Assembly: GCA_013397455.1 (NCBI GenBank)
Contig: VYZB01000035.1
Location: 629,497 to 693,496 of the forward strand
Source of the DNA: Crotophaga sulcirostris
Taxonomy: Eukaryota; Chordata; Aves; Cuculiformes; Crotophagidae
Direction of reading: 5' to 3'
DNA length: 64,000 bases
The translations under genes and the position numbers were made by a program. Of this stretch, positions 33,801 through 46,983 are shown in pieces. The notes beneath the pieces were generated by a model that worked only from the letters and a program-made list of their open reading frames with translations, did not search any database and was not told the origin of the DNA. The first letter of the stretch is position 1, and each line of letters opens with the position of its first letter.

Positions 33801-35293
33801 TCCTAGCAAACTGCTTTTTGGGTAATAGCTAGGTTATCAACTACTTCTATTTCATGTTTTTTTAAAAGGTTTTGCGCTCAAGGGTGGTGCTCTGTTCTTG
33901 CATATGGTACCAAGCAGGGGTTCCGCACCTGTGTTGCTGCTCTTTATCTTCCCTCTCAAGGGGGGAGTGTAATTAATAAGGCTGAGTTCACCACAATGTG
34001 AAAAGTTGAAAATCTGCAATGCTGATGCTATGAATCAAATCTATTCTGTTAAATAGGAGGAAATGCAGATACACTGGGGGACTCTAGGTAGAAGAAATGA
34101 CAGAAAGCTGGAGGGAGTTTTGCTTTCTGCATGAAAACACGAAGTACTCAATTTCACGTTATTGAATACTCTAGAATTGCTGCTTGTAACCTCTATTCCC
34201 TGATGTCGAAACTTAACAAAGTTAAATTCTAATCTCTATGTCGTAGAGTATACAGACCTCTGAGGACCTGGGAAGGAAATTGTTCTCTTCTGTATGAAGC
34301 AATATACAGATGTCAGGAGTCAGCCGAGATGGCTGGTTACCCCCCTAAAGAAACTGAAATACAGGTAACAGTGCTGTCCCAGAGGTGGCCTGGAGGAGAA
34401 TTTCCTTCCACAACAGAAACAGATTGAGAACTTTAAAACAAGTTCCAAAGGAGCAAGAATGTTTTCTTTTATCTTGTTTTGTGCTGTTCTCTTTGCAGAC
34501 GGTAAGGAACGAGAGGCTATTAATGACTGCAACCCCAGTAACCATTCTTCTTTTTTTGCTGAATGTTTGAAAGATGGGATATATTTTGTTTCCTCTGTAT
34601 ATATTATATCAGGCAGGCCCATGTCTCGCAAACATTTATGTGCATGCTTATCTTGGTTGCTGATCCTGGTCTTGGACAGGCAGAAGAAGAAAGTAACTGG
34701 AGGTCCAGTATAATTGTTCACCCTTCTCAGGTTTAGATTGAGCGGTCAAGGTATGCTTCTCCTTAACATTTAGAAAATTCAAACAGTAGGTAGGGTATCT
34801 TCTTCTGCAAACTGTGGAAATCTGTTAAGGTTCTCAAATTGCTGCAATCAGAGGTAGTTTTAAAGTGATTTTGGCTCAGTAATATACTTCCTATATTGCT
34901 CAGTGTACTGTTATCACTATTCACATCAGTAATCCACATTAACTAGTTTTCTTTTATTTTTCCCTTTTTCTTAAGGCATTACAGTATTGTTCGAAGCAAG
35001 GAAATGCCTCATTAGGGACTATTGGGGTCCAAGGTGATTCTGGGAAATGAGTTGTGCTTTCACCTATTAAATTGCTTGTATGCAGACATTACCATCTGAT
35101 ACTTCCAAGACCTTTTCAGAAGCAAAGAGGAGCAGAATCCAAATGACATTTAGCAGGAAAAGCTTGTTTTGTTTTTCTTTGTTTATTACCTAATGGGTGA
35201 ATATTATATAATTCTTAGATTTTAGGGGAATTCAGTATCATGGCTGAAATAATTGATAATGATTGTCTTGACCTTTTAACTCTTTACTTTAAG
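30884..35293. other. presumed TPD52L1 intron 1, 3' part
   Basis: Unassigned DNA. It includes a TATA/GATA-rich stretch at about 31064-31130, a GAATT/ATTGA simple repeat at about 31316-31367, and a purine-richer stretch at about 32860-33260 that I could not assign to any family. A 135-codon frame at 32454-32861 has no recognisable domain. The 3' end is the exon 2 acceptor (ACTCTTTACTTTAAG). Confidence 0.45.
31316..31367. repeat. GAATT/ATTGA simple repeat with near-palindromic core
   Basis: Repeated GGAATTGAA and AATTGAATT words form an imperfect microsatellite whose centre (AATTCCAATTGAATTGGAAT) is nearly self-complementary. Confidence 0.8.
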
Positions 35294-35409
35294 GCCTGTT
35301 GGAAACTCGGTCTTTGCATGAAGCAGATGAAGACGTGGTCACTGATGTTGATTTCAACAATATGATTTCTGAAGAAGAAAAAGAAGAGTTAAAGATTGAG
35401 CTAGCCAAG
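35294..35409 (+). CDS. TPD52L1: TPD52L1 (tumor protein D53) coding exon 2
   Basis: This 116-base exon encodes the N-terminal part of a TPD52-family protein: a glycine completed across the acceptor, then LLETRSLHEADEDVVTDVDF, NNMISEEEKEELKIELAK. TPD52-family proteins are small coiled-coil adaptors that homo- and heterodimerise and are implicated in vesicle trafficking and signalling. The acidic stretch matches the family's N-terminal PEST-like segment, and SEEEKEELKIELAK begins the coiled coil. The acceptor is TTTACTTTAAG/GC (AAG rather than CAG, modest pyrimidine tract) and the donor is AAG/GTAATG; the exon enters one base into a codon and leaves in phase 0. The sequence resembles D53 rather than D52 or D54. 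No in-frame ATG precedes it in the exon, so the start codon must lie upstream. Confidence 0.96.
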
Positions 35410-36784
35410 GTAATGAATTTGAATTTCTGTGAGTGTTACTGTTTATGCTTCCTTAAACTGGAAGATATTAATATAAGATGAAGTACACATCATAAAGGTA
35501 TGCCCTTTCTTTTTAGTAAGGTGATTCTAGGCTACAATAATGTGAAGCAATTAATTTCCATGGATGTTTTTTGAAGATTAAATGTCTTCTACTTAATTAC
35601 TGTAGAGACAAAGTTGAATATACCTTACCATTTTAGTCAAAATGTGTCTTTATTTATAAATCTTCCTTTATAAAGAATGAAAGATTTTCTTATTAGGTCT
35701 GTGGTATTGTTGTTATAGTGGTTGTGACACCTGATGGAAAAGATTCTTTGTGTGGTGCTGGGAGGAAAAGCTGCTAATGACTGTTACAGAAGAGACTCCT
35801 GACGATGAGCACAGTAGTTTCACCACATTTTTGTTTCCATTGACACTGATGCATTTGGAGCGAGTTATATTTTTGGTTTGCGTTTGTTGCTTGCTTAATT
35901 AAAGAACTTTAGGAAATGTCGTGACACCATGAAGAGGTTTAAAAATAATACTTAATAACAAGGAGATGGGAGGAAGATGATGTGAATCGTATGGTCTTTT
36001 TATTGGAAAGATGAAAGAGATTGTCTAGATTGGGTCTACAGTGGGAGGGTGGATTCTGTTTTAATTACCGATTCAGTTTTAATTACTAATACCACAGAAA
36101 CGGAAGTGAAATTGCAAAATGGAAGATGAGAGAATGGAAAAAAGTAAAGGTTTAGTTATTTTAAACATGAGACAAATATAAAAAATCACAGCTGTTTAAA
36201 GAGGGGGAGGGGTTTTTTGCCTTAATTGAAATAATGAGTTTTTAAAACAGAAGGTTTGAAACTTCATAGAGCAAGCATAGAAAAACAACCCATTATAACA
36301 GTAGGAAACCAAAAATTTGGGACTGTGAGCATATCCCTTTGAAGTGTAAACTTGCTAAGGAAAAAACTTTTCTTTTGTAATTGTTTCATAGTGCTCTGTG
36401 CATCATTTGCTGCTAGTACACACAGAATGGGTGGATCCAGAAGACAGTTCTTTTGCAGAGATTGATCTCTGTCTTTCATACAACAGAAATATTTAAATTA
36501 ATATTAGGTTGTAATATTAAGTACTCTGAGAAGTCACATCCTTAATGACTCTCACGTCATTAATCTTCAAGCTGATTTAGGATTTTCTAATGAAATAAAA
36601 GCAAAGGATTGGTTTTTCACTTTAATGTTCTATCACGCTTTGTGTTTCCGAGTTGCTAGTTAATTTTTAATTCTTTGCTGATCCTGCCATATCTGTGTAA
36701 ATAAGAAGAAAGCTTAAGCTTTACATATTCAGCTCATCACATAGTGATGTGATAGGAGTTGGAATGTTCATTATTGGCTTTTCA

Positions 36785-37042
36785 TCAGGACCAGAGTCAG
36801 TGGTCACACACTGAAACACAAGAGGTTCCCTTTGAATATTAGGAAACTAGTTTTTACTACAAGTGTGACTGAGTACTGGTGCAAGTTGAACAGATAGACT
36901 GTGGAGTCTCCATCCTTGGAGATACTCAGAAGGTCTCCAGGCACTGATTTGGACGACTGACTCTGCGGACTTGCTTGGGCAAGGAAGTCAGACCAAATCA
37001 TCTCCAGAGGTCCCTACCAACTTCAACCATTCTGTGATTCTC
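36785..37042 (+). mobile_element. CR1 LINE 3' fragment
   Basis: Sense-strand CR1 tail: AAACACAAGAGGTTCCCTTT, GAATATTAGGAAACTAGTTT, then a GAGTCTCCATCCTTGGAGAT block, ending in the 3' UTR (ATCATCTCCAGAGGTCCCTA, CCAACTTCAACCATTCTGTG) and one octamer ATTCTGTGATTC. It lies in the same orientation as TPD52L1. Confidence 0.9.
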
Positions 37043-37563
37043 TTCTCTTTTTCTGGTGAAAGGGACTTAAGAGGCAGATGGAAACAAGCAAGATAAAAAA
37101 AAAGAATTTCCTGCAACCCTCTGAGAATTATATGCCTCTCAAAAGAATTAATTTCAAGGGCTTCTGGGCATCCTTGCTGCTTGCTGATTCCTTTGGAAGC
37201 AGAGACTTCTCAGTGGCTCGTGGTAGAAATGCTTTATTTCATGTACCAGCACACAAGTGAGAGATTACTTTTCAAATATTATGATCTTGGCTGACTTAGA
37301 AATTATTTTCTGAATTGCTCACAGGACTTTACTGGCATACAGACTGAAAAATGCACAAGACGTTGACTCCTTCAGAAAGAAACCTCTGTGGGAATTGGCT
37401 AATGATTCCTTTTGTAAATCTCAGTCTTTACTTTCAAGCACGCTCTGCCTCACTGGTGATAGTTTTGTTTTCTTCCATGTCCTTATGTGTTAGGTAATAC
37501 CTGTTGGAGCCTGTAGTAACAAGCACCTTTCTTCTAATTGTTCTGAAAAATTTAAATATTCCT

Positions 37564-37619
37564 AATGCTGCAATCCCATAATAGTTGATATAATGCTGCA
37601 GTCATTTAATAGTTGATAT
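37564..37619. repeat. 28-bp tandem duplication
   Basis: Two adjacent 28-bp units beginning AATGCTGCA and ending TAATAGTTGATAT, at 37564-37591 and 37592-37619, differing at only a few central positions. Confidence 0.92.
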
Positions 37620-40600
37620 AATGGGGAGCATGTGTTGTGCATGTATTTAAACAGACAAAATGTGTTCCATCTCTGTGTTGTGTATCTGCTCTACATACCT
37701 GCTGTTGTCTTCCTGCTTCGTTTCCCAACATTCAGAGGGGAACTACCTCTACTGGTTTTCTGACAGGTTTGTTGTATCCTCTTTTCCTGTTCCCCTGCTA
37801 GAAGTCTCTTTGTACTGGAAGCTTTTCAGAGCATGGACTAACTCTATTCTTGCATCTGCAGTCTGGCTAACACGGCAGGGCTCTGTGCAGAGCCTTGGAA
37901 CGTCTACAATGCAAGTAGAATGAGTAACTCTAACAGAAACTTCTAACTGCAGAAACTTCTAACGGTCATTTGAATTAACAGAGGTCAGTCTGACACTTTG
38001 GAATAATAACAGAAAATTGTAGCCCGAAACTTTACATAAGACCAGAAGCTTGTTAGCAGAACAGAATTTTTTTTCCCCTTCCTCCCTCGATGTGAGGAGC
38101 ACAGTACAATGACTCTTGCGTCATGATGGGGGCTGAGGTTTTGAGCTATCTAGCTCACTGCTGTCAGTTGTCCTTCCATTACACTCATCAAAGAAGTAAT
38201 TTACTCCTTGCTGTCTTCCACCTCCTGTACCTTCACAATGGAGCTATCTACTTTGATGTACATGCTTTCTAGCTGATGCACAGATTCTGAATTCAGCTAT
38301 GTGTGTTACTGCATGTTTATTCCCAGTTTGAGGAAAGATGTGAGTACCTTTGTCTGCAAAATTGAGGCTAATTTTATTTATGAGTGTCTGTGATATCTCT
38401 GGGTGCTGTTCACCCAAGGAAAATCTTATAAATCAACAGGTACTCAGCCTGGAAGTTTAAAATTTGAGCTATATGGTTCGGTGCAAAGGTGAAGTGCGTG
38501 TTATTTTTCTGTGCTGTTATTCTGTTCACAGTTACAGCTACTTTCTTTAAAGGGCTCCCATATTAAGGTGCTCATGTTTCCTTTACAAATATTTTATGCA
38601 GTTTTGTATACATGTTATAATACTCAGCAATTTTGAAAAGGGGTAACAATTCAACAACAATCACTAGTTTACTAAATACAGTAACTCATCAAAATTTAAG
38701 GATCCCATGGCTTGGCTTCATTGAGAGGCAGTTTTTAATATGTGTTTGCTTAAATTCCTTTGCACTTTCTGACATAAACAGGGTTTGACAGAAGGGTATA
38801 GAGAAGATGCAGTCTTGTGGGTTTTTGTTGAAAGCCAATGTCAACATGTTGAAGTGTAGGAAAAGATTATTTCCTTCCTTGCAATGTGAACTTCTTTCAA
38901 CACCTTGTAGTTGCGCTTCCTACCTATAACTATAGCTGGTCCTTCCTTATAACATTTTTTTCTGTTAAATATTTTCCAGCTTTTCTTACAGGATACAGCC
39001 ATGTGGAGTGTTGATTTTAAGTTCTAGCACAGGTGGACAGATGCACACTGCAATCTGGCTGCCAGGGTGGTACCTGTGGTGGTGAAGTGTGTGGGCCTGC
39101 TCTAAGAATCAGTGGTATTTCCAAGCCGAGGCTGCACGACGTGGGAAGTTCTGTGGCCGTGCTCTTTTGAATTCTCTTCCCCTGCTATTTTCACCTGCGT
39201 GCCTCCTAGCTGTTTTTTGGCAGCATGACCAGGAGGTGCTGTGCTGTGGGCTGATGAGTGACACAGTTGTGCAGGGGTGAATTGGCAAGCAACTGAGGGC
39301 AGATGTACCAGCTCACAGGGGCCAGGGGGAGTTCCTTGGGACAGCACTATCTCCAACACCCTCCCTGTCTGGGAACTGTGGCCTCACTTTCTCTGCTGTC
39401 ATTTCCAGCTCCTTTTCAAGTTTTTGTCAGTGTGTTATCAACACTGCTGGTGGTGTTGGTTGTGTAACTCCTGTTTTATTTCTTTGAACAATACCAGACA
39501 AAACCTGTCCCTCAGGTAGTTCTCACTCCTAAATAGTCAAGTCTGCCTTCCTTTCAGTAGTGATGTGTGCCTGTGGTATGTATCACAGTACAGGACCTCC
39601 ATGAACAGACTGCATTTGCTGCTTTAATTGATCACTGTGGTCCTTAATCTAATTTAACATTATACATTTAACCATACTGGCTTCTGTTTTCTGTTGGGGC
39701 CCCTTAGTATTTTAATTGTTTACTGCCTTGATCTTTAAAACAAGCATAATAAATACTCAATTTACTATTCAGTTTGCCATTCAACCCATTCATCTATATT
39801 ATACCAGCCGACAGATGAAACTTTCCACCTCCACATTTTACATAGTACTATGTGTATTTCAGAATATGGGTAATTCCAACTGGCGTGATTTTTTATTAAT
39901 AGTAGTTTATCCAAAATTCTCCACTTTACTAAATAATAAGTACTTTCTGGTTTCTTTTTTATGAGCTGTTTTGTGAGTGTCTACTAGGAAAAATGGGCAA
40001 GGTTGTATGTTGGAGAATTACTGCAGTGTTTTTTCTCATGCCACCATCTTAAAAAGATGTTCAAGCCTGTAAAACATATAGTTTGCCCTAAGATAAGCAG
40101 AAAAGGCAAATCAAGGGAAAATGCTGTTATATGTTTGTGTGCTGGACTTTACTGCCCTTATTAATCAGTCTGTTATCAGTCCCAGATTTCGGAGAGATCT
40201 ATCTTTAATTGGGGATTTTTTCCTTGGGCTCTCACCTTTGTGTGATTTACATGTTACTCATGTCAGCTAATCATGGGAATGGTAGTGTCTTAGGTGGTCA
40301 GCACTTCTCCTTGCTTTTACATATCCTACATGATAATGGAGAAAAGAAGAAACAACTATTAACTCCAGTTTCTATGCCCACAAAAAGGGAGAAGGGAACT
40401 TTGTCCCTGTGTGGTGCATCTATATTCTTCTGACTCTGTTGCACTTAGAAAGAAGGGTAATGTGAGGACTGGAAGCTTGTATTTCTGTTGACTTAAGTTT
40501 CATAATGGAATCTGCATTTGTAAGAGTGGACTTTTCAAAAATGCCTCAGCAGGTGATGCCTGACTTCCTTGAGAGTTAGATATGTAACCTACTTAAATGC

Positions 40601-41598
40601 TTTTCAAGATCCTACTATAAGTCGCTCATCTTTTCTACCTACATCAGTCTTCAGTCACTGTTATCTGAACACTTGAGGGAAGCTTTGTATATGGCATTAT
40701 TTTTAAATAATGGAACTTGAGAAGGATTTTGTCAGTTAAAACTTATCTCTAAAGAAATTATTTTTTTAATACAGTCAAAAACGTTGTCCGTACTTTTGCC
40801 ATTGAGCATATGGGTAATGCTTGCTTAGGGCTTTACAGCTTTAGATGTCTATTCAACAAAACAGATGGAAAGTAATTTTAATAGAAGTCCTCAAATGTTT
40901 ACATATCCAGGTACTTAATGATCTGCTTAATGCTAGCCCATACGGAAAGCATTAATGTTTAAGCACATGTAAGCATACTGGTATTGCTTTAAGTTAAATT
41001 CTTTTGCAGCGTTATTCAGGCAGACTTGTGCTCTCAAGTGGGTGGGAATCAACTAGAAGGAGCTCTGAACTGCTGCCCAAGGAATGCTGATATTTTTGAT
41101 TTGTTCTTTTGTAAGCATTTAACCAGTTATCCTCTCAGAGAAACTCATGCTGCTCCTTGATAGCATTTCATTTGCAGGTTAGGGGTATAAAGGACATGGG
41201 AAAGAATAAAGTGATTTTGTTATGTATTCTATCAGCAAAGCGTTGTCATCACAGGCGTTGGTGAATACTGGTATCTGCTTCACTGAGGTCATGATTTTGC
41301 TTTGTGTTTATAGTCTTGCTGCTTAACTCCTGAGATACTTGAATAATTTAGATACCAGGTAGTGACGAAAGGGAAACTGACAGCTGGGGTATTCGAGGGT
41401 GAGACTTTTTCAAGAACAATGAGCTTTCAGCCAGTTTTACAGGGAAACAGAATGCGTGAGTGTGTAAAATAAAAATAATGCTGGTATTGACATCCTAAAT
41501 ATAGTCTTGGAGGTCAGCAACTGATTCAGCTCGTGCTTGCCTCATTCCCAGCAGCCCATGGAGTTAATTCACAGGGAGGCTTGTGGTTCTAGGGAACT

Positions 41599-41633
41599 TA
41601 ACATATGGTAATCAGATACATTACCATATGTTA
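41599..41633. repeat. perfect 14-bp inverted repeat (hairpin)
   Basis: TAACATATGGTAAT (41599-41612) is followed after a 7-base loop by its exact reverse complement ATTACCATATGTTA (41620-41633). A third partial arm, TTAACATATGG, follows at about 41639. It lies in intron 2, so the transcript could form a stem-loop. No longer pri-miRNA-like stem is evident. Confidence 0.92.
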
Positions 41634-42717
41634 TCGTATTAACATATGGAGGAAGGAACAGGGTTGGTAAAGGCATTTCTAAACCTGAAGTGAAAGGCAG
41701 CTGCTGCCCTGATGTCACTTGCCCTTGTTAGTCACTTGCCTTCAGTACCTCTGAGTGCTGCTTGTGTAATTGACTTGAGAGGCTTCTGGCTGAAGAATGC
41801 AAACCCAGGAGTGCTGCCCAAGGGGGAGCATCCTGAACCAGTGGCAGGCTGATTCAGAGGTCCCGCCTCTCCATCAAGTGTTGAGGTCCTTGCCTTGCTA
41901 AAACGCTGGCTTGGTTTAAATGTTTCAAATAATCCCCACTGCAGGGAGGATTATATCACTTTGTTTGGGCTGAATGGTGTCTTTACAACTTGGATTCTCA
42001 CAGTTTGGTTAATGACTAGGAGCTCCAAAAAGACTAATCTCTGTCTTCTGAATGCTTCTATGCTTTGGGTAGGGCCTGTTCACTCATGTTAACTGTCCAC
42101 CTGCTATGTGTTTTTGTTACTGTTTTGAAATATGTAGGGCCTAAAATATGTAGATAAAACTCATGTGACAAAGATGCAGCTTTTAATGGTACTCTCAAGT
42201 CATATGTTATCATGTGATTTTTTTGTTTAACCTGGCTCCTAAGAATTTGCATCTATTTTTTTTCATGAGCAGAAGACTAAAAAGCTGCAAATATGAAGTT
42301 AAAAGCCTGTGCATTCAAATGAATGAATTAATACAGTCTTCTGTTGCTCAGCCCATTCCCATTTTGCTAGTGAATTGAAAGCTCATGTTTGAGTCTCCTA
42401 ATGCCCTAAGGCAGATCTTGGTCAAGTCACTCAATAAGCACTTTCCTACTAGAGAGCTCTCTCTCATCAGATGCGTGTGTATGATGGTGCACATAGGTGA
42501 CACAGTTTGAGACATTAATTTAACGTAGTGTCAGCTCTGTTCAGAACTTGGTTTTTTGATCTCCACGAGCACTTGAATCTCTCTGTCTCTCTATTCACCT
42601 ATGAAAAATGCAAGTTTATGTGAGATTCATTTAATCTCTTAACATTGTATGTGTTTATTGTTCTGTGGGAACAGACTAACACCTTTCCCCTTTCTCCTTC
42701 CTCTCTTTTTTTCTCAG

Positions 42718-42866
42718 CTGGAGGATGAAATTTCAACTTTGCGGCAAGTGCTAGCAGCCAAAGAAAAGCACCTGGTTGAAATTAAACAAAAGCTTGGCAT
42801 AAGTCTGATGAATGAATTGAAGCAGAACTTTAGCAAAAGCTGGCATGATATGCAGACAACTTCTGC
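42718..42866 (+). CDS. TPD52L1: TPD52L1 coding exon 3 (coiled-coil core)
   Basis: A 149-base exon encoding LEDEISTLRQVLAAKEKHLV, EIKQKLGISLMNELKQNF, SKSWHDMQTTSA (last Ala shared with the next exon). This is the family's coiled-coil dimerisation region, with heptad-spaced Leu/Ile/Val, followed by the conserved ELKQN..SKSWHD block. MNELKQNFSKSWHDMQTT is characteristic of D53; D52 and D54 differ here. The acceptor is excellent (CCTCTCTTTTTTTCTCAG) and the donor is GC/GTGAGT, in phase 2. No frameshift or stop. Confidence 0.98.
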
Positions 42867-43188
42867 GTGAGTACAGACCTTACATAAATTTGCCCTTATA
42901 TGATGTGTAGCATGTTGTGGGTATTGACTTGAGGACCCCTTCTGTGAAATTTAGCAATTTAAATACTTGCCAGAAGGAGTAGATGGCAGGGACAAACATG
43001 AAGCTTCTCAGAGGAAGCAGACTTGGAAAAAACTTCCACAGAAGTAGCATGCTTTGCTACTGTGTTGCACAAAAACTGTTGTGGTCCTGACAGGGTTCTC
43101 TTCTCTTACAGAGTCCTTACTGGGGAGAGAAAGAACATTTTTTAAACTCAGTGTATTGTATTTTTCAACTCCCAAGAGAGACAATGTA

Positions 43189-43241
43189 AAAAAAACCAAA
43201 AAAACCCCAAAAAAACCCCCCTAAACCAAACCCTAAAAAAA
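43189..43241. repeat. A/C-rich low-complexity tract
   Basis: Alternating A-runs and C-runs (CCCC, CCCCCC, CCC), including two CCCTAA words. The minus strand is correspondingly G-rich. Confidence 0.85.
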
Positions 43242-45195
43242 TTGCCAAAACATTAGCAACTATATAAAAAAATTATACGATCATCTGAATTATAAATAAT
43301 ACTGGCAGGATCAGTTGATGCTTGACTCTGCTTAATTCCTGCTTTTGGTTGCCCAAAAGAAACAAATAAAATTGTTGGAGTAACTGTACCATCTTCGAGG
43401 TTATCATAAGTCCTATGTATGTCAATTTTTTTTGTTTCTAGCAGTGTGTTCTTAGGCAAGTCCTCGAAGCCTCTCACTGCCTTAGTTTACCACTGTGCAG
43501 AATGTTTAACTAGTTCACAAGAGTTCAGTAAAATTTGACTTGTTTAATATGTAAGCTTTGTGTTCCCAGGGTGAAAGATAATACATAAATATTAAAAATT
43601 GTTACTCTGCTGCTATTGTTGAAATGGATTTCAACTTGAATTTTGTTCTTTTTGTTTGGTTGGTTTTTTTGAGCCACACCAATTACACTGTGAAAGTTTG
43701 TAGTCCATTGCTGCTTTCCAGGAGGGTGCCTTTTAAAAATGCTCCAGTTCTTGGATGAGGAAGCAGGGTAGGGAGGTTATTTGGGCTGCAGATTGCTGCC
43801 AAGAACTACTGGTACAAGCCTTTTGTCTCACATAAGGAAGGAGTTAAAATACACATGTGGGCGTAGTGATAAGACTTGTCCTGAATCTGCCACAGAGAAA
43901 TGTTCATACCTAGGGTAGGTAGTGATACTTGGAAGCTTCAAACACTTTTTGCTCTGTATCTCTGACAGAGCATCCCTGACAGAGACTGAATAAAAACTGT
44001 GAATTTTGAAACTCTAGGAAGACCATGATAATTACTGAGGGTCTGGTCTCAGCTTCATACTGAACTTTATACTTAACATCTATGAACATATCATGTTCCT
44101 TTGAAACTTTTTGGGCTGAATTAATAGCAGGAGTGATAGAAAGAACCACCCACCTTTCATCAAGTGCTGTCTGAAAAGTTACTTGATTTTTTTTTTCTTT
44201 TCAATTGACAACTGAATTTGACACTTAAGGAGAAGCAAGAGTGAGCTGCTCCATATCACAGCTGAGCCAGGAGTTGACAGCAAGGCAGGCGAGGCAGTGG
44301 CATCACCCATGAAGGAGCAATCCCACAGTACCTGAATTAAAGAGAGCAGAGCAGGTGTAGTCACAGTAAATGGGGTCAAGCCAAAGGTTTAAATCTCCAG
44401 GTGAGTCTGTAGTGATAAGCCAGGAAGTCAAATCCTGTGAGTCAGGATCAGTGAGGTACCTGGCCAGATGCAGGCACACCTGTAACTTAACTCAGGCAAG
44501 GACCAAGGGCTTACTTAAATGCAGTCTAAGCTTTAGTGTAGCTCCTAAGTGAAGGGGAGATGGACCTAGCAAGGCTTCTCCCAACTCCTTCTTGCACAGC
44601 TCTGTCACTGTAGTTTTACTCAAAGTTGCATAGTTGTGCAGTGTCAGAGCTGGCCTTGAGCCCAGGCAGCCAAATCCACGGGAGTGTGGGGGGAAGAGTG
44701 CAGTGCCTCTTGGTGTCCTCAAGGCCCTGACAGAGACCTGGAAAAATACGTAAAAATGTACATTTTTAACATTAAAATAAACGTTCATTGTATTTTAATG
44801 AGAAGTCAAATAAGGCATAAACCCCTTAACAGCAAACGTAGTTTGTATGTCTCCTATCTCTTAACTTTTGGACGGTTTCTCAGCTAGGTCCTATTTCTCA
44901 TGACATGTCATTAACAGGGGCAGCCATCCCGGCTCAGTGAGGATATCTGTCATGTGAGAGGATAGTCTAGAGACACTGAACTCTGGAAGAGAAGAGGGGC
45001 ATAAGACAGCTCAACTAGAGTTAGTGAGAGACATTATCAAAATTTTGAAACAAAGACTTTCATTTTTACTTGAAATTTGGTAGCAAATTCCAAGAAAGCT
45101 TTTCATTTTTCCTTCACAATGTTGACAATTCCCACAAAGATAGAGACTTAGGAGGCTTTATCAGTATGGTTGCTGCTATTTTTTATTTAAGATAA

Positions 45196-45249
45196 GTTTC
45201 AAAACAACAAACCATGAAGTGAGTTTCAAAACAACAAGCCATGAGGTGA
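45196..45249. repeat. 27-bp tandem duplication
   Basis: Two adjacent copies of a unit starting GTTTCAAAACAACAA and ending GTGA (45196-45222 and 45223-45249), with two substitutions between them. Confidence 0.93.
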
Positions 45250-46983
45250 TGAGTATCCACAAGTAGTTATATGGAACTGAGCAGCAGGATGCCGTTTGTG
45301 TCCTTGAAAATCCTGATGTCCATGGTCCAACTGCTCTATAATTCTGGCTGAGACTCATGCCAGTACACTGATGCCAGTACAAATCATGGTAATCAGGCAT
45401 TCTTCAGAATGGATGTGTTAAATAATAGAGGTGATTCATTGTTGGTGCACCAAAATAGCAATGGGATAGCATTACTCACCAATATTCTCTGATTTAGTAA
45501 AGATGAAAACCCTGTTTTAAAAAATAAAAGTTCAAAATATTTACCTGCCTGTACTTTATGCTCTTAAATCCACAATTAGTCATTTTAAATTTTAAAAATA
45601 CCTGCTTCTAGGGAGGCAAATTTTGCTTTCACTCAGTCTTACTGGGTTTTACAGCCGCTGTGCTTTTCTGGAAGTTAAAACCACTTTTCTTTAAAGGGAA
45701 ACATTTCAAAGCCACAGAGGACAATTAAGCACCAAATTTTTGTCCTCTTATCATTAATAATCTTTTTAAGCTCTCCATTTAAGGTTGCATTTTTAGGGTT
45801 AAAGTGGACTTAGAGGCAGAGGAGTGGACTTCTCTCAGAAACAGTTCTGTAAAATGTACCTGAACAACTAGTTAAGACTCATGGCCTACCTCACAGGGTC
45901 AATGCTACCTGGAATGACTAAATTTAAACTTGGCATTCTATTTTTAAGCATTGACATTGTAAATGGTTGCCCTTTGGTAGCTTGGGACTTAGCCTGAGTG
46001 TGCTTGACATGTACGTGTCAGAAAAAAAGGAAAAAAGTCATAGTTTCCATACTGAGGAAAGGTAGAGCTGGAGGTCAGTGGGCTGATGTCCTCCTTAGAT
46101 TGAAGATTATGTCAGGCTGAACATACAGTTTTGTAGAAAGTCTTGTTTCCTTGTTAATTCATGCTTTAAGGTACCCAAAAGCAATTCTGCTTAACTACCT
46201 CTGATAAGACATTATATTTTCAGGGGTAATATGTAGCCTTTTTTGTATGAAATCAGCTTTGTTTTACCAGCTTTGTTTTTCTCTAAAGAAAGCCTGTAAT
46301 GTTGTTTGTATTTTTCAACCTGGCCTGAAATACACCTGGAATTCATTCACTTGTTGTAATGACCAGAATCATAATGCCTTTTTTCACATTTCTTGTTCAC
46401 TCCCTCTGCTATTCTTCAGTGCACTGATTTTTAATAAAGTCTATGTGTTAGGGAAGGCAGGGGGTTCTACTATAGAGGATATCAGTAACTAGAGAGCAAA
46501 CGATTGCCTGAAGTTTAATTTGCTTTCATGGTGGTAAGGCATTCATCTGGAATGACTTCTCCCCCTCACCTTTTTAAAGATCAGGTTTCCAGTGAATAGA
46601 GGTGGGTGGATGTTCAGATAGCTTCTAGCAATGCAGGGTTTTCATTTATATTTTAAACATAGGTAACTCATTCTTATTTAGATGCTAGAAGCAGGGTAAT
46701 GTTGGCGGATTTCAAGGTTATTTATTTTAGCTTAAGAAATCATTAAAAATGGCTTTATAGGGATATTTACAAAGACCATAATTGAGCTTTTCTAATTAAC
46801 GTTTTGCTACAAAGGAAAGTTTTTATGTAACTGGAATGCAATATATTTACTTAGTTAAAGCTATTTGATTGGTGCTTCAATACAGTTCCCACAGCTCTCT
46901 AGCCTTTCATGCTTCAGATTTTCACTGCATAGTGCATTAAGGTAAAAAGATAGCTTCTATAAAGATTGACCTAGTTTTATACA

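Larger units (their letters stand above)
35410..42717 (+). other. TPD52L1: TPD52L1 intron 2
   Basis: A 7.3-kb intron running from GTAATG to TTTTTTTCTCAG. It contains one CR1 copy (36785-37042), a 28-bp tandem duplication (37564-37619) and a perfect hairpin (41599-41633). The remainder is AT-rich with no recognisable gene. Confidence 0.93.

Noticed and set aside
43189..43241. Interstitial telomere repeat
   Set aside because: Only two CCCTAA words within an irregular A/C tract; not a TTAGGG array.
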